From the NCBI GenBank assembly GCA_034928145.1, contig JAYFPE010000032.1, positions 1 to 22,543 of the forward strand: a stretch of DNA of 22,543 nt, given 5' to 3'. Shown here piece by piece: positions 7,311 through 14,334 of the stretch. The notes under the pieces are model-generated. The model saw only the letters and a program-made list of their open reading frames with translations, did not search any database and had not been told where the DNA came from. Source of the stretch: Pelethousia sp034928145. Lineage in GTDB: Bacteria > Bacillota > Clostridia > Christensenellales > CAG-138. The translations under genes and the position numbers were made by a program. The number at the start of each line of letters is the position of its first letter. Position 1 is the first letter of the stretch.

Positions 7311-7862
7311 GTGGTATAATCCGGGTTTTCCAAAGGGATGGCATCGCAGCTCAGATAGGTCTTTGCAATCTCGCCATTCTAAATTACATAACCATGGGGG
7401 TAAAAATATCGCCCTCGACCTCACGCATTTCTTTGCCGGTTTTGGCATAATCCAGCTAAGGGAATATCTTTTGGGCAGGGTTTCCAATGCCGGCATAAAG
7501 TCATTGTCAGCATAAAACTTACCGAGGGATTGATCGTCATGGGTTTCACAGGCAATCTGACAATGCTCCTACCGTGGGTCATACTTTGAATAGATATCAA
7601 GAAGCTGGTCATCAGAAAAGAGCTGCTGTTTTTCAATCAAGCCAGGGTTGGATGGCAAAATCCGCTTTTGTAGCCGATAGCGATCCCCATAATACTTTCT
7701 ACTCTGTACGCCTATACCTCCGTAGTCTTGTCGCCATGTAACCAACATATATCCATATTTGTTTTTCCTGCCGGCAAAAACGGCGCTGTCGAACTCTGCC
7801 AGTAGCCGGAAGTCCTCATCCAGCCCGTAGCTTTCAAGAGCGGCACTCTTTCTATCACAGTC
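7311..7862 (-). pseudogene. Frameshifted remnant of a conjugative-element protein, antirestriction (ArdA-like) in style
   Basis: Several minus-strand frames join into one ancestral protein only if at least two frameshifts and two stop codons are ignored. Readable pieces are LDEDFRLLAEFDSAVFAG, NKYGYMLVTW, IEKQQLFSDDQLLDIYSKYD, DDQSLGKFYADNDFMPALET, DYAKTGKEMREVEGDIFT and then HGYVI-stop-NGEIAKTYL. The later pieces resemble the C-terminal half of ArdA-like antirestriction proteins carried by clostridial integrative elements; the first part resembles accessory proteins of the same elements. Family assignment is tentative, but decay of a once-coding stretch is clear. It lies just behind the defence operon and ahead of the core genome. 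Confidence 0.5.
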
Positions 7863-7883
7863 AGATATTCACTGTTCTGATAG

Positions 7884-8031
7884 TGAAATGCAAAAAGGGC
7901 GCTGAATTCAATCGGCTTTTCAATCAGCCCTAAAAATCAGCGTCCTTTTGGGTTTCAGCTTGTTCATTTGATCATATTTTGAGTGGCGCCCTTTTTTATT
8001 TCACTCTGTTCTAAAAAGGGCGCTACGCCTA
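7884..8031. repeat. Cluster of short inverted and direct repeats around AAAAAGGGCGCT
   Basis: AAAAAGGGCGCT occurs at about 7892 and again at about 8014 in the same direction. Related inverted copies occur near 7939 (CAGCGTCCTTTT) and 7984 (GGCGCCCTTTTTT). The first and the 7984 copy carry longer inverted flanks (AGTGAAAT against ATTTCACT). Together they can fold into nested hairpins. They could be bidirectional terminators, transposon end remnants or a small palindromic element. The stretch 7863-8093 holds no gene that I can see. Confidence 0.5.
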
Positions 8032-8093
8032 ACCTTTTCTGCTTGCGGGTTTGAGTCCTGTCAGAGTGAAGCTATAGCCCCAATAAATCCACG

Positions 8094-8127
8094 AAAAAAG
8101 GGCTTTCACTTTTCACAGTGAAAGCCC
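8094..8127 (-). terminator. Intrinsic terminator of the tRNA-Thr/tRNA-Pro transcript
   Basis: A perfect 11-bp stem (GGGCTTTCACT with its complement, loop of 6 nt) is followed on the minus strand by six T residues. It lies about 60 bp past the 3' end of tRNA-Pro. Confidence 0.85.
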
Positions 8128-8184
8128 CCAAAAGGCTTGGATTTACTGGCTTTGAGACCAATAAATCTTTTTTGCTTTTCTTTT

Positions 8185-8261
8185 TGGTCGGGGCGACAGG
8201 ATTTGAACCTGCGACCTTTTGGTCCCGAACCAAACGCGCTACCAAACTGCGCTACGCCCCG
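8185..8261 (-). tRNA. tRNA-Pro (anticodon CGG)
   Basis: On the minus strand the gene begins CGGGGCGTAGCGCAG and ends CGCCCCGACCA, which gives a 7-bp acceptor stem and an encoded CCA. The anticodon arm is TTTGG-TTCGGGA-CCAAA, so the anticodon is CGG, read as proline. The T-arm has GCAGGTTCAAATCCTGT. All arms fold in the standard way. It is the second gene of a two-tRNA unit. Confidence 0.97.
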
Positions 8262-8264
8262 GCA

Positions 8265-8340
8265 TGGAGCCAACGAGGGGACTCGAACCCCTGACCTGCT
8301 GATTACGAATCAGCTGCTCTACCAACTGAGCTACGTTGGC
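8265..8340 (-). tRNA. tRNA-Thr (anticodon CGT)
   Basis: On the minus strand the gene begins GCCAACGTAGCTCAG and ends CGTTGGCTCCA, with a complete acceptor stem and an encoded CCA. The anticodon arm GCTGA-TTCGTAA-TCAGC gives the anticodon CGT, read as threonine. The T-arm is AGGGGTTCGAGTCCCCT. It lies 3 bp before tRNA-Pro and is transcribed first. Confidence 0.97.
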
Positions 8341-8416
8341 ATAATGCGATTGCCGCAACGCGGTGCCGCAAAGCGCGCGAAGCGGTTCGGCAAGGCGCGA
8401 AGCCGCGCCGAAAGTT

Positions 8417-8446
8417 ATTATAGCACAGAGGGCCGGTTCGTGTCAC
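8417..8446 (-). promoter_or_regulatory. Promoter of the tRNA-Thr/tRNA-Pro unit
   Basis: On the minus strand GTGACA (8446-8441) and TATAAT (8422-8417) are 18 bp apart, and the -10 box has the extended form TGCTATAAT. The leader of about 75 nt to tRNA-Thr is GC-rich and contains short palindromes. Confidence 0.7.
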
Positions 8447-8489
8447 TACCTTAATTTATAAAATTCGCAGCGCTCCAAAGGTGGTGGGC

Positions 8490-8518
8490 TTGCGATACAA
8501 GCGGATTTCGTGTATCCT
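8490..8518 (+). promoter_or_regulatory. Candidate promoter of der
   Basis: TTGCGA (8490-8495) and TATCCT (8513-8518) are 17 bp apart, about 50 bp before the der start. Each box departs from the consensus by two bases. Confidence 0.45.
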
Positions 8519-8566
8519 AGGAGAAGGATATCGGGGCCTACGGGCTCTTTTTAAAGTGAGGAATGT

Positions 8567-9901
8567 ATGTCAAAGCCGATCGTGGCGGTGGTGGGCCGCC
8601 CTAACGTGGGAAAATCCACGTTTTTCAACCGCATTGTTGGCAAACGAATCGCCATCGTGGAGGATACGCCGGGCGTCACCCGAGATCGCATCTACGGCGA
8701 CGCTTCCTGGCTGGAACACGAATTTGTATTGGTAGACACGGGGGGCATCGAGCCTATCAAGGACGATATCATCAGCACACAGATGCGCCGCCAGGCCCAA
8801 TTGGCCATCGATACGGCGGATGTGATCGTTTTCCTGGTGGATGGCCGGGAGGGCGCCACTGCAGCCGATGAAGACGTGGCCGATATGCTACGCCGCTCCA
8901 ACAAACCTGTGGTGCTGGCCGTCAATAAGGTGGATCATCCCAAATTCGAGGATGCTATCTACGACTTCTATAGCCTGGGCATCGGCAATCCCATTACCAT
9001 CTCCGGCGAACAGGGCCTGGGCTTGGGCGACCTGTTGGACGAGGTGGTTTCCTACTTCCCGGAAACGGAAAGTGAGGAGCCCGCCGAGGCCACCCGCATC
9101 GCCATCGTGGGCAAGCCCAACGTGGGCAAATCCAGCCTGGTCAATGCCCTGCTGGGCTATGAGCGCACCATCGTCAGTGAGATTGCCGGCACCACGCGGG
9201 ATGCCGTGGATACGCCCTTTGATTACGAAGGCCAGCCATATATCTTGGTCGATACGGCCGGCATCCGCCGCAAGCGCGCCATCGATGAGGCCACCATCGA
9301 GCGCTATAGCGTGATCCGCTCCCTGGGCGCTATCCGCAGGGCGGACGTGGTGCTGATCGTTCTGGACGCCAACGAGGGCATGAGTGAACAGGATGTGCGC
9401 ATCGCGGGCTATGTGCATGAAGAGGGCAAGGCCTCTGTGGTCATCGTCAATAAATGGGATTTAATCGAAAAGGATACCCACACCATGAACCAATTCAAGA
9501 AAAAGCTCTATGCGGATTTGGCGTTTATGGATTATGTGCCCATCCTTTTTATTTCCGCCAAAACTGGCCAACGGGTGAACAAGATTTTGGGTCTGGTACA
9601 GCATGCCTATGGGCAGAACTGCCTGCGCGTTTCCACCGGCACCCTCAACGACATCGTTAACGAGGCGGTCACCATTACCGAGCCTCCTAGCGACAAGGGC
9701 CGCCGGCTGAAAATTTATTACGCAACCCAGGTATCCACCAAGCCCCCAACCTTTGTCCTTTTTGTGAATGACCCGGCGCTGATGCATTTTTCTTATAAGC
9801 GCTACCTCGAAAACTACCTGCGCAAATCCTTCTCTCTGGACGCTACGCCCATCCGCCTCATTATCCGGCAAAGAGGGAAAGACGACGAGCTTAAACGGTA
9901 A
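8567..9901 (+). CDS. der: Ribosome-assembly GTPase Der (EngA)
   Basis: Der is an essential GTPase with two tandem G domains that acts in maturation of the 50S ribosomal subunit. The 444-residue protein has a first G domain with GRPNVGKS (10-17), DTGG (57-60) and NKVD (120-123), an acidic linker near 166-175, and a second G domain with GKPNVGKS (182-189), DTAG and NKWD. The C-terminal KH-like domain follows from about 350. The length is close to that of B. subtilis Der (436). The start is supported by a GAGG element 5 nt upstream. The gene is intact, stands alone and is followed by a strong terminator. Confidence 0.98.
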   Translation: MSKPIVAVVGRPNVGKSTFFNRIVGKRIAIVEDTPGVTRDRIYGDASWLEHEFVLVDTGGIEPIKDDIISTQMRRQAQLAIDTADVIVFLVDGREGATAADEDVADMLRRSNKPVVLAVNKVDHPKFEDAIYDFYSLGIGNPITISGEQGLGLGDLLDEVVSYFPETESEEPAEATRIAIVGKPNVGKSSLVNALLGYERTIVSEIAGTTRDAVDTPFDYEGQPYILVDTAGIRRKRAIDEATIERYSVIRSLGAIRRADVVLIVLDANEGMSEQDVRIAGYVHEEGKASVVIVNKWDLIEKDTHTMNQFKKKLYADLAFMDYVPILFISAKTGQRVNKILGLVQHAYGQNCLRVSTGTLNDIVNEAVTITEPPSDKGRRLKIYYATQVSTKPPTFVLFVNDPALMHFSYKRYLENYLRKSFSLDATPIRLIIRQRGKDDELKR

Positions 9902-9910
9902 AATGCCGAT

Positions 9911-9945
9911 AAAACAAGCCCGCGCCATTGGCGCGGGCCTGTTTT
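9911..9945. terminator. Bidirectional terminator between der and the small minus-strand gene
   Basis: The 9-bp stem GCCCGCGCC/GGCGCGGGC with a 3-nt loop is flanked by AAAACA on the left and TGTTTTA on the right. It can therefore end transcription from both converging genes. Confidence 0.85.
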
Positions 9946-10030
9946 ACGCGGACGGTAGCTGGAGGCCCGGCCATATCCGTGTATACTTTTGCATATGGTT
10001 GTTTGTAATCTCGGGCCGCCGGTGGCCGCT

Positions 10031-10270
10031 TTATGTGCTATGCAGCGCCTGCCGCGCCCGGTCGTAATCCTTTTTGTGGACGTATACGTAATATTCATAG
10101 GCGGATTCCAAATCTATGCCCGGTATGCCATGATGGCGCCCGGCTCGGTTCAGGTTCCCGGAAATGGTGTGCGTTTCTATACCCAGCCCATTTAAAAGGG
10201 ACCGTACCCGCGCCTGCTCATCCATGGAGCGGGTAAGGCAAACCTCCCGGCGGTTGAAGATGTTGATCAC
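10031..10270 (-). CDS. Small conserved protein of unknown function (DUF2007-like in style)
   Basis: The 79-residue protein starts at GTG, with AGGGAGG 8 nt upstream. Its form (INIFNRREVCLTRSMDEQAR at the start, LLNGLGIETHTIS, then AYEYYVYVHKKDYDRARQAL at the end) resembles small Firmicutes proteins with a beta-alpha-beta ferredoxin-like fold, of the kind called putative signal-transducing or DUF2007-like proteins. There is no signal peptide or membrane segment. It converges with der and diverges from spoIVA; it looks monocistronic. The function is unknown. Confidence 0.75.
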   Translation of the reverse strand: MINIFNRREVCLTRSMDEQARVRSLLNGLGIETHTISGNLNRAGRHHGIPGIDLESAYEYYVYVHKKDYDRARQALHST

Positions 10271-10352
10271 GGGCAGTCCCTCCCTATCGTTTTCTATCTT
10301 CAGTATATATCTCCCGCCTGCCTTTTTGCAATGGCCGGGCCTTGGTTTTTAT

Positions 10353-10380
10353 GCATAATGTCCCCGCCGCCACATATATA
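10353..10380 (+). promoter_or_regulatory. Candidate sigma-E-type promoter of spoIVA
   Basis: GCATAAT (10353-10359) and CATATATA (10373-10380) are 13 bp apart, about 45 bp before the spoIVA start. They resemble the mother-cell sigma-E pattern (ATATT-type -35, CATACA-type -10). In Bacillus spoIVA is read by sigma-E. The match is only approximate. Confidence 0.35.
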
Positions 10381-10424
10381 TCTAATGCTAATGCTTAATG
10401 CAAATCGCGGGGAGGTAGCGGTAT

Positions 10425-11903
10425 ATGGATCGCGCAGAGCTGTATCGGGATATTGCCGAGCGGACGAACGGGGATATTTATATTGGCGTGGTTGGGCCGG
10501 TGCGCACAGGCAAATCCACCTTTATCAAGCGCTTTATGGATATACTGGTGCTGCCCGGCATGCAGGATGAAAATGAAAAAACGCGCCTAAGGGACGAACT
10601 GCCCCAGAGCGCGGCCGGCACCACCATCATGACCACGCAGCCCAAGTTCATCCCCAACGAGGCCGCCCGCCTCTCCTTGGTGGAAGGGGCTGAGGTGCGC
10701 GTGCGCATGGTGGATTGCGTAGGATACATGGTCAAAGGGGCTACGGGCCATACGGAAAACGACCTGCCCCGCATGGTGCGCACCCCCTGGTTTGATCACG
10801 ACGTGCCCTTTGAGGAAGCTGCGGAGCTGGGCACCCGCAAGGTAATCACCGAGCACTCCACCATCGGCGTGGTGGTGATCACGGATGGCAGCATCTGCAG
10901 CATCCCTAGGGAAAGCTACGTGGGGGCGGAGCAGCGGGTGATCGCGGAGCTAAGGGAGCAGGGCAAGCCCTTTGTGATATTGCTCAACAGCACCCATCCG
11001 GAAGCGGCGGAGACCCGGCAAATGGCCGACGCCCTTTGCGCGCAATACGGTGCGCCCGTGCAACCTGTTGACGCCATGAATATGAGCGCCGATGCAGCCA
11101 CGGGCATTTTGGAGCGGATGCTCTACGAATTCCCCATGCGCATGCTGCACCTGAATATGCCGGGCTGGCTTAGCGCCTTGGGAAAGGAGCATTGGTTGTT
11201 GCAGCGGATCATGGAGCCGCTCACGGCCTGCCTCCCCGGCGTATCCCGCATGCGCGACCACAGCGCCGTGCTGGAGGCCCTGCAGGGCATCGAGGGCTTT
11301 GAAGGGGCCACGGTGCGCTCGATTTCCCTGGGAAGCGGCCAGGTGGAGCTGGAGATGCGGCCCGCTGAAGGCATGTTCTATACCATATTGGGCGAGGAGT
11401 GCGGCTATGAGATCCAGGACGACGCGCATCTCATTGCCACCATACGGGAGTTCGTGGGAGCCAAACGGGAGTACGATCGCATCCGCCATGCCCTGGCCAG
11501 GGCCAATGCTACGGGTTATGGCATGGTCTCCCCGGCCATGGAGGAGATGCGCCTTGAGGAACCTTGCCTGGTGCAGCAGGGCGGGCGCTACGGCGTGAAG
11601 CTTAGGGCCAGGGCCTCGGGCATGCATTTGATCCGGGTGGATATCGACAGCGAGGTCTCCCCGCTTGTGGGTTCGGAGGAGCAGAGCACGGAATTTATGC
11701 GCTATCTGACGGACGCCTACAAGAAAGATCCCAATGAGCTATGGCAAACGAATATCTTCGGCAAGCCGCTCTATGACCTGGTAAAGGAGGGCATGGCAGC
11801 TAAGGTGGACCGCATGCCGGACGCCGTGCAGCAAAAGCTGCAATCCACCGTGCAGCGTATGGTGAACGACGGCTGCAACGGATTGATCTGTATATTGCTC
11901 TAA
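10425..11903 (+). CDS. spoIVA: Stage IV sporulation protein A (spore coat assembly ATPase)
   Basis: SpoIVA polymerises on the outer forespore membrane, driven by ATP hydrolysis, and forms the base layer on which the spore coat is built. The 492-residue length equals that of the B. subtilis protein. The Walker A motif GPVRTGKST is at 24-32, followed by the typical stretch with TTIMTTQPKFIPNEAA and the Walker B-like VRMVDCVGYMVKG. The conserved C-terminal end (DGCNGLICILL) is present; this region mediates membrane docking and polymerisation. The start has GGGGAGG 9 nt upstream. The gene stands alone and ends in a strong terminator. It marks the organism as a spore former. Confidence 0.98.
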   Translation: MDRAELYRDIAERTNGDIYIGVVGPVRTGKSTFIKRFMDILVLPGMQDENEKTRLRDELPQSAAGTTIMTTQPKFIPNEAARLSLVEGAEVRVRMVDCVGYMVKGATGHTENDLPRMVRTPWFDHDVPFEEAAELGTRKVITEHSTIGVVVITDGSICSIPRESYVGAEQRVIAELREQGKPFVILLNSTHPEAAETRQMADALCAQYGAPVQPVDAMNMSADAATGILERMLYEFPMRMLHLNMPGWLSALGKEHWLLQRIMEPLTACLPGVSRMRDHSAVLEALQGIEGFEGATVRSISLGSGQVELEMRPAEGMFYTILGEECGYEIQDDAHLIATIREFVGAKREYDRIRHALARANATGYGMVSPAMEEMRLEEPCLVQQGGRYGVKLRARASGMHLIRVDIDSEVSPLVGSEEQSTEFMRYLTDAYKKDPNELWQTNIFGKPLYDLVKEGMAAKVDRMPDAVQQKLQSTVQRMVNDGCNGLICILL

Positions 11904-11931
11904 CCCCATCCGTTTCTCTTAAGCAAACCGG

Positions 11932-11958
11932 CCCGGCGCACCTAGTGCGCCGGGTTTT
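11932..11958 (+). terminator. Intrinsic terminator of spoIVA
   Basis: A 10-bp GC-rich stem (CCCGGCGCAC with its complement, 3-nt loop) is followed by TTTT, 28 bp after the spoIVA stop codon. Confidence 0.85.
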
Positions 11959-12016
11959 CGCCCCCTCCCGCCTGCGCCTTATTTGTCGATGAAAATAAAT
12001 AACGTAAAAACAGGGG

Positions 12017-12045
12017 TTGACACCACATTGTAGATAATATATAAT
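12017..12045 (+). promoter_or_regulatory. Consensus sigma-A promoter of the ABC importer operon and its leader
   Basis: TTGACA (12017-12022) and TATAAT (12040-12045) are both perfect matches to the consensus, and the spacing is exactly 17 bp. It lies 46 bp before a 57-codon leader ORF and about 310 bp before the first transporter gene. The long transcribed leader implies control after initiation. Confidence 0.9.
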
Positions 12046-12091
12046 CTGACCCATAGTTTGAAACAGCCGCAAGGCAGAAGGGAGCGCCGCC

Positions 12092-12265
12092 ATGAAAAAG
12101 AACCGGGCCGTTATGTTAAACGCCACCCATAGCGCGGCTGCCTCCCGTGTGGATTCTCGCGCGTTCGCTTTTAGCAGCGGAGTTCGCTATTTTAGCGAGC
12201 TCTTTTATTATTCCTTTTACCGGGAAGCTTTAGCGATGCGCCAGAAGAGACGTTATGCCTGCTAA
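12092..12265 (+). CDS. 57-residue leader peptide with a Phe/Tyr cluster
   Basis: The ORF has a good ribosome binding site (AAGGGAG, 7 nt before ATG) and ends at TAA 12265. Residues 32-43 read RYFSELFYYSFY, in which seven of twelve are Phe or Tyr; the C-terminus is basic (MRQKRRYAC). The cluster overlaps a 10-bp hairpin (12180-12202), and the ORF lies between a consensus promoter and a strong terminator, all ahead of an importer likely to carry aromatic compounds. This layout is that of a ribosome-mediated attenuator, in which stalling at Phe or Tyr codons would change RNA folding. I see no T-box sequence. The regulatory role is inferred. It could instead be a short functional peptide. Confidence 0.6.
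   Translation: MKKNRAVMLNATHSAAASRVDSRAFAFSSGVRYFSELFYYSFYREALAMRQKRRYAC
12180..12202 (+). promoter_or_regulatory. Hairpin inside the leader ORF at the aromatic codons
   Basis: GAGTTCGCTA and TAGCGAGCTC pair over 10 bp (one G-U) with a 3-nt loop. A second TAGCGA at 12231-12236 could pair with the same 5' arm, so two exclusive folds are possible. This fits a pause or switch hairpin, though I could not resolve an antiterminator. Confidence 0.45.
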
Positions 12266-12288
12266 GTAAATCCAGCTTGGATGAAACG

Positions 12289-12322
12289 AGCGGCCCCGTC
12301 CTGAAGGCGGGGCTGCTTTTTT
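12289..12322 (+). terminator. Intrinsic terminator in the leader, probable attenuator
   Basis: The stem AGCGGCCCCG/CGGGGCTGCT (10 bp, one G-T wobble) with a 9-nt loop is followed by six T residues. It lies 23 bp past the leader ORF stop and 34 bp before the first importer gene, between that gene and its only evident promoter. Read-through must be needed for importer expression. Confidence 0.8.
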
Positions 12323-12355
12323 CATAGATTTTTAAAAATGTAGAGGAGAAACACC

Positions 12356-13378
12356 ATGAAAAAGATTATTCGCACCATTCTCGCGCTAGCCATGGCCCTT
12401 GCGCTTTGCGCCTGCGCCGCCCCCGCCGCAGCCCCTGCGGCCACCGAGGCCCCTGCCGCCGCTACCCCGGCTGCGCCCGCTGAGCCAGCCGCGCCCGCCG
12501 CTACCGATGCCTCCAAACCCCTCAAGATCGGCATCATCCAGCTCACCCAGCACGCCGCCCTAGATGCGGCCTGTGAAGGCTTCGTAGAAGGCATTAACAC
12601 CGCCGGCCTCAATGTGGAGATCGACGTGCAAAACGCCCAGGGCGAGCAGGCCATCTGCTCCACCATCGCCACCAAGTTCGTCAACGACGGCGTGGATCTC
12701 ATCATGGCCATCGCTACCCCGGCTGCGCAGGCTGCGGCCCAGGCCACCAAGAATATCCCCATCCTCATCACCGCCGTGACAGACCCCGTTTCCGCGGGCC
12801 TGGTGGCCAGCAATGAGGCGCCCGGGGGCAATGTTTCCGGCACCTCGGATATGAACCCCGTGGCAAAGCAGATCGACCTTCTCATTAAGCTCGCGCCCAC
12901 AGCCAAGACCGTGGGCATCATGTACAATTCCAGCGAGGATAACTCCATCATCCAGGCCGATATGGCCCGCGCAGCCATTGAGGCCCAGGGACTAACGGCA
13001 GTCGAACTCACTGTTTCCGCCTCTAACGAGGTGCAGGCCGTGGCTCAGAGCGCCATTGGTAAGGTGGACGCCCTCTACCTGCCCACGGATAACCTGATGG
13101 CAGATACCATCGCCACCATCTCCATGGTCGTCACGCCAGCCGGTATCCCCATCATCTGCGGCGAGTCCAACATGGTGAATGGCGGCGGCCTGGCCACCTA
13201 CGGCATCAGCTACAAGCAGCTCGGCTTGCAGACCGCGGCCCAGGCAATAAAGATCCTCGCCGAGGGCGCTGATATTTCCACCATGCCCATCGAATTCTGC
13301 AGCGCCGATTTGGAGCTGACCATCAACCAGGATATTGCCACCCAGCTGGGTATCACCATTCCGGCGGACCTTAAATAG
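12356..13378 (+). CDS. ABC importer substrate-binding lipoprotein (ABC_sub_bind / TrpX-like family)
   Basis: The 340-residue protein begins with a lipoprotein signal (MKKIIRTILALAMALALCAC, lipid-anchored Cys probably C20), then a linker rich in Ala and Pro (21-50). The body starts KPLKIGIIQLTQHAALDAAC and contains VDLIMAIATPAAQAA, ITAVTDPVSAGLV and NVSGTSDMNPV, typical of the PF04392 type of type I binding proteins. TrpX of Streptococcus, linked to tryptophan and other aromatic amino acids, belongs to this type. The ligand here is not determined by sequence. The start has AGAGGAG 7 nt upstream. It is the first gene of a three-gene importer operon. It is probably made in excess over the membrane parts, since a GC-rich hairpin follows it. 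Confidence 0.9.
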   Translation: MKKIIRTILALAMALALCACAAPAAAPAATEAPAAATPAAPAEPAAPAATDASKPLKIGIIQLTQHAALDAACEGFVEGINTAGLNVEIDVQNAQGEQAICSTIATKFVNDGVDLIMAIATPAAQAAAQATKNIPILITAVTDPVSAGLVASNEAPGGNVSGTSDMNPVAKQIDLLIKLAPTAKTVGIMYNSSEDNSIIQADMARAAIEAQGLTAVELTVSASNEVQAVAQSAIGKVDALYLPTDNLMADTIATISMVVTPAGIPIICGESNMVNGGGLATYGISYKQLGLQTAAQAIKILAEGADISTMPIEFCSADLELTINQDIATQLGITIPADLK

Positions 13379-13394
13379 CATAGCCGGAGCCGCT

Positions 13395-13412
13395 CCCGCC
13401 CCAGGGGGCGGG
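13395..13412 (+). promoter_or_regulatory. Intercistronic GC hairpin between binding protein and permease genes
   Basis: CCCGCCCC and GGGGCGGG face each other across a very short loop, with no T-run after them. Such hairpins often stabilise the upstream message and so raise the level of binding protein relative to the permease. Confidence 0.5.
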
Positions 13413-13446
13413 CGCGGCCCGAACGAAACGAAAGGGCTGACCTTCC

Positions 13447-14334
13447 ATGCAATTCATTCTTTCTTTCCTGGCCGCCTGTCCGGGCGCAATCTCTCAGGGC
13501 ATCCTCTGGGGTATTCTGGGCATCGGCGTGTTCCTCACCTATAAGGTGCTGGATTACGCGGATATGACCGTGGACGGCAGCCTTTGCACGGGTGGCGCCG
13601 TGAGCGCCGTGCTGATCACCGCTGGGATGGATCCCCTGCTCACGCTGATCTTCGCTATGCTTTCGGGCATGGCCGCCGGGGCGGTTACGGGCCTTTTGCA
13701 CACCAAGCTGCATATCCCGGCCATCCTCACGGGCATTCTCACGCAGCTGGCCCTCTATTCCGTAAACATGCGCATCATGGGCCGCGCGAACACCACCCTT
13801 CTCGGCCAGGAAACCATTATCACCCTGCTAAACATCCCCCACGCCATCCTCATTGGCGGCATTTTCGCGGTGGCGCTCATCGCCGCGCTCTATTGGTTCT
13901 TCGGCACAGAGGTGGGCTGCGCCATCCGCGCTACCGGCAACAACGATCACATGGCCCGCGCCCAGGGTGTAAATACGGACAACATGAAGCTGTTCGGCCT
14001 GGTGATCTCCAATGGGCTGGTAGGCCTTGCGGGCGCGCTGCTTTCGCAATACCAGGGCTTCGCGGATGTGCAGATGGGCAGGGGCGCGATCGTCATCGGC
14101 CTCGCCAGCGTCATCATCGGCGAGGTGGTTGTGGGCAAACAGGCGCATTTCTCCCTGCGCATGGCCTCCATCATCCTGGGCGCGGTGATCTATTACATCA
14201 TCATCGCCCTGGTGCTGCAGGCGGGCCTCAACACCAACGACCTCAAACTCTTCAGCGCTGCCACCGTGGCCTTGGCCCTGGCGCTCCCCACGCTGAAAAA
14301 GACCATAGCGGGCAAATTAGGAGGCGGGCTATGA
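13447..14334 (+). CDS. ABC importer permease (BPD_transp_2 / branched-chain type)
   Basis: The 295-residue protein is an integral membrane protein with about eight or nine hydrophobic segments. Conserved stretches include GILGIGVFLTYKVLDYADMTVDGSLCTGGAV near the start and GCAIRATGNNDHMARAQGV in the middle, the loop expected to contact the ATPase. This is the permease type that accompanies TrpX-like binding proteins. A weak AAGGG about 10 nt upstream serves as ribosome binding site. Its stop codon overlaps the start of the ATPase gene (ATGA, 14331-14334), which implies translational coupling. Confidence 0.93.
   Translation: MQFILSFLAACPGAISQGILWGILGIGVFLTYKVLDYADMTVDGSLCTGGAVSAVLITAGMDPLLTLIFAMLSGMAAGAVTGLLHTKLHIPAILTGILTQLALYSVNMRIMGRANTTLLGQETIITLLNIPHAILIGGIFAVALIAALYWFFGTEVGCAIRATGNNDHMARAQGVNTDNMKLFGLVISNGLVGLAGALLSQYQGFADVQMGRGAIVIGLASVIIGEVVVGKQAHFSLRMASIILGAVIYYIIIALVLQAGLNTNDLKLFSAATVALALALPTLKKTIAGKLGGGL

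Noticed and set aside
7884..8130. Possible CRISPR array because of repeated short motifs
   Set aside because: The copies alternate in direction, are only about 12 bp long and are unevenly spaced, with no cas genes nearby.
8185..8261. tRNA-Pro 3' end as the attachment site of the island
   Set aside because: Its 3' end does not match the RNA-gene fragment at positions 5-40, so the two do not form a direct repeat pair.
8137..8454. A 105-codon plus-strand ORF over the tRNA genes, with phrases such as GRQDLNLRPFGPEPN and EGTRTPDLLITNQLLYQLS
   Set aside because: This is the well-known false protein made by translating the antisense of tRNA genes; two complete tRNAs on the minus strand explain the sequence.
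12046..12355. T-box or other known riboswitch in the importer leader
   Set aside because: I found no T-box core sequence (AGGGTGGNACCGCG type) and no other riboswitch signature; a coding leader fits better.
13584..14330. Upstream extension of the ATPase reading frame
   Set aside because: It is an out-of-frame translation of the permease gene with His/Arg-rich low-complexity sequence; the ATG at 14331 with AGGAGG is the start.
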